Assembly (NCBI GenBank): GCA_014859215.1
Contig: JACUUS010000030.1
Location: 1-16,690 of the forward strand
DNA length: 16,690 nucleotides
Source of the DNA: Dehalococcoidia bacterium
GTDB lineage: Bacteria; Chloroflexota; Dehalococcoidia; SZUA-161
Direction of reading: 5' to 3'
How positions within the stretch are numbered: the stretch's first letter is position 1; each line of letters starts with the position of its first letter. The position numbers and the translations under genes were made by a program. Shown here piece by piece: positions 7,739-12,773 of this stretch. The notes beneath the pieces are model-generated. The model had not been told where the DNA came from, did no database searches, and saw nothing but the letters and a program-made list of their open reading frames with translations.

Positions 7739-9441
7739 TGCGTTTATCGAAGATATTCGGGAGGACACTCCGTGAAATGCCGGCAGAAGCTGAGACGGTA
7801 AGTCACCAACTGCTTCTGCGGGCAGGCATGATACAGCAGGTTGCCGCCGGGGTTTACGCATACCTGCCGCTGGCCTGGCGGGTTTTGCGCAAGATCGAGA
7901 AAATCGTGCGTGAGGAAATGGACTCGGCGGGAGGTCAGGAATTGCTTATGCCGGTCTTACAGCCTCTGGAGATGTGGGAGGAAAGCGGACGTGACGAGGC
8001 TTTTGGGAAGTCCTTGTTTGTTTTGAGTGACAGGCGGGATAGGAAGCTCGTTCTGGGTCCTACCCATGAGGAGGTGGTAACAGAGCTCGCGCGCAGGAAT
8101 ATTAGAAGCTATCGTGACCTTCCGTTGAGGCTGTATCAGATACAGACCAAGTTCCGCGACGAGCCCAGGCCCAGAGGCGGGCTGATGAGAGTGCGTGAAT
8201 TCGGCATGAAGGACCTGTACAGTTTCGACTCCGATGAAGAGGGCCTTGACCGCAGCTACAGGACCATGATGCAGGCATACAAGAACCTGTACAAACGCTG
8301 CGGACTCACCGCCATGATGGTGGAGGCGGACAGCGGGGCCATAGGCGGGAAAGAGTCCCATGAATTCATGGTGCTCGCGGAAACCGGCGAGGACGCGATA
8401 ATATTCTGCCCGAACTGCGGGTACGCGGCGAACGTGGAAAAGGCAACGGCGGTGAAGCCCGTCCTTGACAACGAGCCGATGCGCGAGCCGGAGGAGGTTG
8501 CCACTCCGGGTGCGAAGACCATCAGGGATGTCGCCAATTTGCTGGGTATTCCAGAAAGCCGGACACTGAAAGCTGTTTTCTACCGGGCCGATGGAAACCT
8601 GGTCTTTGTGACCATCAGGGGAGATCTCGAAGTCAACGAGGTGAAACTGAAGAATGCTTTGAAAGTGTCTGAGCTGAGGCTTGCTAATGAAGATGAGGTT
8701 CGTGAAGCTGGATTGGTCGCCGGGGCGGCGTCGGCTGTGGGGTTGAAGGGGCTCAGGATCATTGCCGACGATTCAGTTACGCTGGGCCGGAATTTCGTTG
8801 CCGGGGCAAACAGGGAGGATACTCACCTGCGAAATGTAAACTACGAGAGAGATTTTGGGGCGGACCTTGTTACGGACATCGCCCTGGCATCGTCCGGCCA
8901 GAGGTGCGCCGTTTGCGGGGCTGAGCTGTCCTCGACTCGCGGCGTGGAGGTGGGTCATATTTTCAAGCTGGGCACGATCTTCAGCCAGAGACAGGGTGCC
9001 CTTTTCCTGGACAGGGATGGGCTCCAGAAACCGCTGGTCATGGGATGTTACGGGATAGGCATTGGCCGTCTGCTTGCCGCCGCGATCGAACAGAACCACG
9101 ATGAAAAAGGGATCATCTGGCCGGTGCCCATCGCGCCGTACCAGGCTCATCTATGCGCCCTGGGCGTAGATGATGAGGAAGTCGGCGCTTCAGCAGACAG
9201 GGTATACGAGGAGTTACAGGAGGCGGGTATCGAGGTACTGTATGATGACCGTGCGGAGTCTCCAGGTGTGAAATTCAATGATGCCGACCTTCTGGGCATG
9301 CCTGTGCGTATAGTGGTAAGCCGCCGGACACTGAAGTCAGGCTGCGCGGAATTGAGACCGCGGAGCTCGGTTGACAGCGAGAACGTGGCTCTTGAGCTTG
9401 TTGCAGAGAGATTAACAGCCGTCCTCGAAGGACTGCGGTGA
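7738..9441 (+). CDS. proS: Prolyl-tRNA synthetase (bacterial type, with editing domain)
   Basis: Class II prolyl-tRNA synthetase charging tRNA-Pro, cytoplasmic. It is 567 aa, the length of bacterial-type (ProS type 1) enzymes. Motif 2 is KFRDEPRPRGGLMRVREFGMKD (residues 138-159), motif 3 is MGCYGIGIGRLLAA (435-448), and GPTHEEV sits at 107-113. Between motifs 2 and 3 lies the YbaK-like editing insertion (about 225-385), which deacylates Ala-tRNA-Pro. The insertion is flanked by two CxxC pairs (CPNCGYAANVEKA at 224 and CAVCG at 390) typical of this type. The anticodon-binding domain (about 465-567) starts at VPIAPYQAHL. Start is GTG 7738 with GGAGG at 7724-7728; it overlaps the ispG stop as TAGTG. 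It is the last gene of the long operon and has no terminator directly after it. Confidence 0.98.
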   Translation: MRLSKIFGRTLREMPAEAETVSHQLLLRAGMIQQVAAGVYAYLPLAWRVLRKIEKIVREEMDSAGGQELLMPVLQPLEMWEESGRDEAFGKSLFVLSDRRDRKLVLGPTHEEVVTELARRNIRSYRDLPLRLYQIQTKFRDEPRPRGGLMRVREFGMKDLYSFDSDEEGLDRSYRTMMQAYKNLYKRCGLTAMMVEADSGAIGGKESHEFMVLAETGEDAIIFCPNCGYAANVEKATAVKPVLDNEPMREPEEVATPGAKTIRDVANLLGIPESRTLKAVFYRADGNLVFVTIRGDLEVNEVKLKNALKVSELRLANEDEVREAGLVAGAASAVGLKGLRIIADDSVTLGRNFVAGANREDTHLRNVNYERDFGADLVTDIALASSGQRCAVCGAELSSTRGVEVGHIFKLGTIFSQRQGALFLDRDGLQKPLVMGCYGIGIGRLLAAAIEQNHDEKGIIWPVPIAPYQAHLCALGVDDEEVGASADRVYEELQEAGIEVLYDDRAESPGVKFNDADLLGMPVRIVVSRRTLKSGCAELRPRSSVDSENVALELVAERLTAVLEGLR

Positions 9442-9449
9442 TCGTGACC

Positions 9450-9478
9450 TTGACAAATCAGCTACAAAGTGGTATTTT
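9450..9478 (+). promoter_or_regulatory. Strong candidate promoter after proS
   Basis: TTGACA (9450-9455, perfect -35) is separated by 17 nt from TATTTT (9473-9478). The predicted start is near 9485. It lies 8 nt after the proS stop and points into a region without a full-size gene, so it should make a separate short transcript that ends at the terminator at 9703-9734. By consensus it is one of the best promoters in the window. Confidence 0.6.
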
Positions 9479-9494
9479 AGGTTCAGGAGCCAAA

Positions 9495-9527
9495 GTGGCG
9501 CCAAATCCAGTGAGGAGGTGCATATGA
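9495..9527 (+). CDS. Possible 10-codon upstream reading frame
   Basis: GTG at 9495 follows AGGAG (9485-9489) with 5-nt spacing and would read MAPNPVRRCI before TGA at 9525-9527. That stop overlaps the next small frame's start as ATGA. Both the Shine-Dalgarno sequence and the start lie in a 21-nt element repeated before nusA. The predicted transcript start near 9485 would leave almost no 5' untranslated sequence, which weakens the case. Peptide function unknown; it could simply be a regulatory upstream frame. Confidence 0.2.
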   Translation: MAPNPVRRCI

Positions 9528-9568
9528 GGCTTCACCAGCTGTACGGAGTATTGCAGATTGAATCTTGA
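9524..9568 (+). CDS. Possible 14-aa leader peptide
   Basis: ATG at 9524 follows a very good Shine-Dalgarno sequence, AGGAGGTG (9513-9520), and reads MRLHQLYGVLQIES then TGA. The stop lies one base before the GAAA-capped hairpin at 9570-9589, the arrangement expected of a leader peptide whose ribosome controls downstream folding. The peptide has no run of one amino acid, so no specific starvation sensor is evident (three Leu, two Gln). It could also be a real micropeptide or chance. Confidence 0.35.
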   Translation: MRLHQLYGVLQIES

Positions 9569-9702
9569 AGCCCTGTCGAAAGACAGGGCGGGCGGACACT
9601 CGAGTTCGGCTCATCGCAGGGTTTGAGGTTCACTCACAAATGAGGCCTCGTTCGATGTGATATACATCGCAGGAGCCGGCCTCGGGAACAGAGAATCATC
9701 AA

Positions 9703-9734
9703 TGGAGGGCACCCGATGGTGCCCTCCACTTTTT
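9703..9734 (+). terminator. Intrinsic terminator downstream of proS and the short transcript
   Basis: TGGAGGGCACC (9703-9713), loop CGAT, GGTGCCCTCCA (9718-9728) form a perfect 11-bp GC-rich stem, followed by C and five T (9730-9734). It should end both the long rpsB-proS operon and the short transcript started near 9485. Confidence 0.88.
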
Positions 9735-9771
9735 GTGTCTCCGACAAGGTTCTATGAAGATTCAGGCAAGA

Positions 9772-9816
9772 GGGAAGCTCGCTCTCTGATGGGTAGCAGG
9801 CGGAGCGAGGCTTCCC
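9772..9816. repeat. Long imperfect inverted repeat before the Yip1-like gene
   Basis: GGGAAGCTCGCTC (9772-9784) pairs with GAGCGAGGCTTCCC (9803-9816) over 13 bp with a single bulged base and an 18-nt loop. No T-tract follows, so it is not an ordinary terminator. It ends 11 nt before the -35 box at 9828, so it could be a protein-binding site upstream of that promoter, or a remnant of a terminator read from either side. Confidence 0.45.
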
Positions 9817-9827
9817 CCACGCGTATA

Positions 9828-9857
9828 TTGACAGTTGCTGCAGATACAGTTTATTAT
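9828..9857 (+). promoter_or_regulatory. Candidate promoter of the Yip1-like gene
   Basis: TTGACA (9828-9833) is followed after 18 nt by TATTAT (9852-9857). The predicted start near 9864 gives a leader of about 50 nt. This promoter, placed after a terminator, makes the membrane-protein gene a separate transcription unit. Confidence 0.6.
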
Positions 9858-9913
9858 CAGCCAACCACGGGAAGAAATGTGAAAGCACCCTGCGGTTTAG
9901 ACAAGGAGGATGG

Positions 9914-10486
9914 ATGAGCGCAAAAACCAGACAGGACACTATCTGGAGGAAGATGATACGTGCCGCCAAACTGGATGTGGACCTGTACGAAGAGGTAGAG
10001 GCTGACAGCAGAGCGACAGGTCAGGCCTTCCTGGTTGTTATTATTGTGAGCATCGCGGCTGGTATCGGCACCGGTTTGGGAGGAATTATTGAGGGGGGAG
10101 GTCTCCAGTTTCTCTGGGGCTTGCTTGTCGGCCTTTTTACCTCCATCGCGGGCTGGCTCATATGGGCGCTTATTACATATGTGGTCGGAACAACCATATT
10201 CAAAGGACCGGAGACTAAGGCGACCTATGGAGAATTGCTGCGAACACTGGGATTCGCTCAGTCCCCCGGCGTATTCAGGATCCTGGCATTCATCCCATTC
10301 ATCGGCTGGTTAATACTGCTGGTTACATGGGTATGGTCGCTGGTGGCCGGGGTGATTGCGGTGAGACAGGCTCTGGATTTCTCCACCGGACGCGCGATCG
10401 CTACGGTCGTGGTGGGATGGATAGTAGCAGTGGTAATTGTTTTCGTAGTCACCGCCCTGGTGGTCGGGGCCGGCGCGATATTCTAG
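9914..10486 (+). CDS. Yip1-like integral membrane protein
   Basis: A 190-aa membrane protein that I assign loosely to the Yip1-domain superfamily from its layout. A soluble N-terminus (1-36, RKMIRAAKLDVDLYEEVEAD) precedes hydrophobic segments at about 37-58, 66-95, 118-150 (interrupted by FIPFIG) and 161-188. The loop with GPETKATYGELLRTLGFAQSPG between segments two and three is the kind of conserved loop seen in Yip1 proteins. The N-terminal EVEADSRATGQA is also typical of bacterial members. Biochemical role unknown. ATG 9914 has an excellent ribosome binding site AAGGAGGA (9902-9909). It has its own promoter and stands alone between two translation clusters; neighbours give no functional clue. 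An unrelated multi-span membrane protein is the alternative. Confidence 0.8.
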   Translation: MSAKTRQDTIWRKMIRAAKLDVDLYEEVEADSRATGQAFLVVIIVSIAAGIGTGLGGIIEGGGLQFLWGLLVGLFTSIAGWLIWALITYVVGTTIFKGPETKATYGELLRTLGFAQSPGVFRILAFIPFIGWLILLVTWVWSLVAGVIAVRQALDFSTGRAIATVVVGWIVAVVIVFVVTALVVGAGAIF

Positions 10487-10529
10487 GAGGAGAATATATA
10501 ACGTCATAGGCCTGAATCTGGAAATGGTC

Positions 10530-10558
10530 TGGTCTTTCTGCCTTATTTGTTGTATAAT
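10530..10558 (+). promoter_or_regulatory. Candidate distal promoter for the nusA operon
   Basis: A perfect -10 TATAAT lies at 10553-10558. The -35 is poor (TGGTCT at 10530-10535, spacing 17). A transcript from about 10565 would have a leader of about 178 nt containing the hairpin CCGGGTA-GGTC-TGCCCGG (10592-10609) and the terminator-like hairpin at 10674-10697. Confidence 0.4.
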
Positions 10559-10591
10559 ACGTGTGGAAAGTTGATACTTTGCCTGGTTTGT

Positions 10592-10609
10592 CCGGGTAGG
10601 TCTGCCCGG
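10592..10609 (+). other. Hairpin in the nusA leader
   Basis: CCGGGTA (10592-10598), loop GGTC, TGCCCGG (10603-10609) form a 7-bp stem with one G-U pair. No T-tract follows (TAAGAGG), so it is not a terminator. It lies only in transcripts from the distal promoter or from read-through of the Yip1-like gene. Confidence 0.45.
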
Positions 10610-10623
10610 TAAGAGGCGAGGGG

Positions 10624-10652
10624 TTGCAATCAGGATGCCTTGATGCTATACT
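10624..10652 (+). promoter_or_regulatory. nusA: Strong candidate proximal promoter of nusA
   Basis: TTGCAA (10624-10629) is followed after exactly 17 nt by TATACT (10647-10652), with an extended TGC at 10644-10646. The predicted start is near 10659, so the transcript begins about 15 nt before the terminator-like hairpin and about 18 nt before the GTG at 10677. It is the main candidate for driving nusA-truB. Confidence 0.6.
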
Positions 10653-10673
10653 CCTCGCATAGGATTCAGGAGC

Positions 10674-10697
10674 AAAGTGGGTTTTACCCACTTTTTT
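10674..10697 (+). terminator. Terminator-like hairpin (putative attenuator) in the nusA leader
   Basis: AAAGTGGGT (10674-10682) and ACCCACTTT (10686-10694) are perfect complements around a 3-nt loop, and the T run extends to 10697, giving the form of an intrinsic terminator. It lies 46 nt upstream of the nusA ATG and directly after the proximal promoter. The 5' arm contains GTG (10677-10679), which follows AGGAG (10668-10672) and is in frame with nusA. A ribosome starting there would prevent the stem. Premature terminators before rimP-nusA operons are known in other bacteria; I infer a similar control here. Confidence 0.65.
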
Positions 10698-10742
10698 GTT
10701 AGTTATTTTGTAGGAAGCGGTGCTGAAGGAGGTCATGTCGAG

Positions 10743-12428
10743 ATGAAAACCGATTTCCTGCTTGCTATTACGCAACTCGCTGCCGAGCGGAACCTGCCTC
10801 GAGAAGTGGTCTTTTCTGCAGTTGAGGCGGCGCTTGTTACGGCTTTCAAGAAAGATGAGATTGGCGCGCAGCAGAATATATCAGTAAAGATTCATCCCGT
10901 AACTGGGGATGTTAAGGTTTATACAGCCAAGGTCATTGCAAAAGAAGTCAAGGACGTCAACCAGGAGATATCGCTGACTGAGGCGAGGAAATACCGGAAA
11001 GATGCCCAGATAGGGGAGAGTCTTGTTCTTGAAACGACATCTTTCCATGCCGGGCGAATAGCGGCGCAGACGGCGAAGCAGGTAGTGCTGCAGCGTTTGC
11101 GGGAAGCTGAACGAGAGTTCATTTTCGGCGAGTTCAGTGATCGCGAGGGGGATATCATCAGCGGTATCGTGCAGCGAATTGAGCCGAGGCAGGTCATAAT
11201 CGACCTGGGCAAGGCCGAAGGTGTATTGCCTGGTTCGGAGCAGGTGAGAACGGAGCGGTACAGGCCCGGACAGAGATTGAAACTGTTCCTGCTGGAAGTG
11301 AACCGGACTAACAAGGGGCCGCGCTTGATAATGTCGCGGTCGCACCCGAATCTTGTGCGAAGGCTTTTTGAGCTGGAAGTCCCGGAGATATTCAGCGGGA
11401 TTGTCGAGGTCAAGGCAGTTGCTCGCGAAGCCGGGTACCGAAGCAAGGTTGCGGTCGTCGCTAAACAGGAAGGTCTTGACGCTGTTGGGTCTTGTGTGGG
11501 ACTGCGCGGTGTAAGGATTCAGAACGTCGTCAACGAGTTGAACGGCGAGAGAATTGACGTAATCCAGTGGCATCCGGCCCCGAAAGCGTTCATTGCAAAT
11601 GCCTTGAGCCCGGCGCAGGTAGTGAGTGTGGACACAAATGAGGAGAACACCGCTATTGTGGTGGTGCCGGACAACCAGCTGTCTCTGGCTATAGGCAAAG
11701 AGGGACAAAATGCCCGCCTTGCGGCCAGGATAACGGGTTGGCGAATCGATATAAAGAGCGCCAGCGCGTATGAAGCGGAGAAAGCTGCGGCGGTGAAAGA
11801 GAAGGCTGTGGCTGCGGCGGCGACGCGGGGCCTCCCTGAAGGGAAGGCCGTGGAGGAAAAGGAACCTGCTCCAGTTGAGAGCTTGTCACTGGAGTCAATC
11901 GGGATCGGCACCCGGGCTGTCACCTTGCTGCGCCACGCCGGTGTAAGCACCGTGAACCAGTTGGCGGAGAAGAGCGAGCAAGACTTGATGGGAATTAAGG
12001 GGTTCGGTCAGAAGGCGCTTGAAGAAGTCAGGTCTTGCCTGCAGAAGACGGGGCTTAGCCTCGCTACCCCCAGGACTGAATCGGTTCCCGTTGAGACGGC
12101 TCCGGTTCAGGAGGAGCCTGCCATGGCCGCTGAAGCCGTGGTCACGGAAGAAGCAATTGAAGCTCTGCCAGGCTTAGAGGAAGAAGTTGAAGAGGAACTG
12201 ATAGAAGAGATCGTTCCCTATGAGCCTGTGGTGGAAGAGGTAGCAGAGAAGGCCACACTTCGCTTCGCCGAGGATATCTTTGGCCCACGGATGGCCAAGG
12301 CTGAGGGTAAGAAGAAAGGCAAGAAGAAGTCCAGGGACGAGAAGACAGAAGAGGTGAAGGCGAGGAAGGCGCACAAGGTCCACGTCCTGGCCACAAAAGA
12401 CGAGTTTGGAGAGGAACTCTTTGAGTAG
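10743..12428 (+). CDS. nusA: Transcription termination/antitermination factor NusA
   Basis: NusA binds RNA polymerase and nascent RNA and controls pausing, termination and antitermination. From ATG 10743 it is 561 aa. Domains: N-terminal polymerase-binding domain about 1-125; S1 domain about 134-200 (EGDIISGIVQRIEPRQVIIDLGKAEGVLP); KH1 about 201-277 with VGLRGVRIQ; KH2 about 278-345 with SLAIGKEGQNARLAARITGW. After a linker, residues 379-440 form a helix-hairpin-helix unit (LSLESIGIGTRAVTLLRHAG, KGFGQKALEEV) resembling the RNA polymerase alpha C-terminal domain. An acidic Glu-rich stretch (456-507) and a Lys-rich tail (520-545) end the protein. ATG 10743 has the perfect ribosome binding site AAGGAGGT (10726-10733). 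An in-frame GTG at 10677 could add 22 residues. ylxR overlaps the stop (TAGTG). Confidence 0.96.
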   Translation: MKTDFLLAITQLAAERNLPREVVFSAVEAALVTAFKKDEIGAQQNISVKIHPVTGDVKVYTAKVIAKEVKDVNQEISLTEARKYRKDAQIGESLVLETTSFHAGRIAAQTAKQVVLQRLREAEREFIFGEFSDREGDIISGIVQRIEPRQVIIDLGKAEGVLPGSEQVRTERYRPGQRLKLFLLEVNRTNKGPRLIMSRSHPNLVRRLFELEVPEIFSGIVEVKAVAREAGYRSKVAVVAKQEGLDAVGSCVGLRGVRIQNVVNELNGERIDVIQWHPAPKAFIANALSPAQVVSVDTNEENTAIVVVPDNQLSLAIGKEGQNARLAARITGWRIDIKSASAYEAEKAAAVKEKAVAAAATRGLPEGKAVEEKEPAPVESLSLESIGIGTRAVTLLRHAGVSTVNQLAEKSEQDLMGIKGFGQKALEEVRSCLQKTGLSLATPRTESVPVETAPVQEEPAMAAEAVVTEEAIEALPGLEEEVEEELIEEIVPYEPVVEEVAEKATLRFAEDIFGPRMAKAEGKKKGKKKSRDEKTEEVKARKAHKVHVLATKDEFGEELFE

Positions 12429-12763
12429 TGAGGATCAGGAGAATGGCGGTTGCCCAGAAGCGTGGCAAGCATGTGCCGGAGCGCACCTGCATTGTGTGCA
12501 GGCAGAAACGGCGGAAGTGGGAGCTGATCAGGATTGTGCGTAACCAGGCCGGGGACGTGGAGATAGACCTCCGCGGGAAGAAGGCTGGAAGAGGCGCATA
12601 TCTGTGCAGGGTACGTGACTGCTGGCAGATCGGACTTCGAAAGAAGAAGATTGGACACGCCTTGAAGATAGAAATAGCACCGGAACAATATGCTGAACTG
12701 GAAGAATTTGGTGCGAAGCTGCCTCTCTCCATAGAAGACAGTGAACACTGCTTCCGGGAGTAA
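12428..12763 (+). CDS. ylxR: YlxR-family RNA-binding protein
   Basis: Small basic protein of the YlxR (DUF448) family, commonly encoded between nusA and infB; a nucleic-acid-binding role is known from structure, and a regulatory role has been proposed in Bacillus. The family pattern PERTCIVCRQKRRKWELIRIVR (residues 16-37, with the CxxC pair) is followed by the GRGAYLCRVRDCW block with a second Cys pair, and a C-terminal helical part. It is 111 aa from GTG 12428, which overlaps the nusA stop as TAGTG. ATG 12443 is an alternative start (106 aa) that also keeps the family region intact, though its Shine-Dalgarno sequence sits very close. The L7Ae-like ylxQ, often next to ylxR, is absent: infB follows after 10 nt. 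Confidence 0.92.
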   Translation: MRIRRMAVAQKRGKHVPERTCIVCRQKRRKWELIRIVRNQAGDVEIDLRGKKAGRGAYLCRVRDCWQIGLRKKKIGHALKIEIAPEQYAELEEFGAKLPLSIEDSEHCFRE

Positions 12764-12773
12764 GGAGCACTGA

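Larger units (their letters stand above)
9480..9735 (+). ncRNA. Candidate structured short transcript (leader or small RNA)
   Basis: The stretch between the promoter at 9450-9478 and the terminator at 9703-9734 has no full-size gene but is rich in pairing. The stems are GCCCTGTC-GAAA-GACAGGGC (9570-9589, GNRA loop); GAGGCC (9642-9647) with GGCCTC (9678-9683), enclosing CGATGT-GATAT-ACATCG (9653-9669); and CGGCTC (9607-9612), which could instead pair with GAGCCG (9673-9678). The last two pairings exclude each other. Two very small reading frames lie at its 5' end. I do not recognise any named RNA family: the T-box, tmRNA and RNase P signature sequences I looked for are absent. Because the next gene has its own promoter beyond the terminator, this is either a stand-alone small RNA or an attenuator that occasionally reads through. 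Confidence 0.4.

Noticed and set aside
9480..9735. T-box riboswitch, tmRNA or RNase P RNA for the structured region
   Set aside because: No T-box consensus (AGGGTGGNACCGCG-like), no tmRNA tRNA-like ends or tag frame, and no RNase P core sequences are present. The terminator stem's GGGCACC is not the T-box bulge.
9657..9917. An 86-codon frame in the proS to Yip1-like gap, ending in ATGA at the Yip1-like start
   Set aside because: It runs through a strong intrinsic terminator and the 9828 promoter, has no ribosome binding site, and its composition shows no protein character. The minus-strand 111-codon frame at 9634-9969 is rejected for the same reasons.
10486..10500. Second gene start suggested by AGGAGGAG after the Yip1-like stop
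   Set aside because: No ATG, GTG or TTG follows at a workable distance and no protein-like frame continues.
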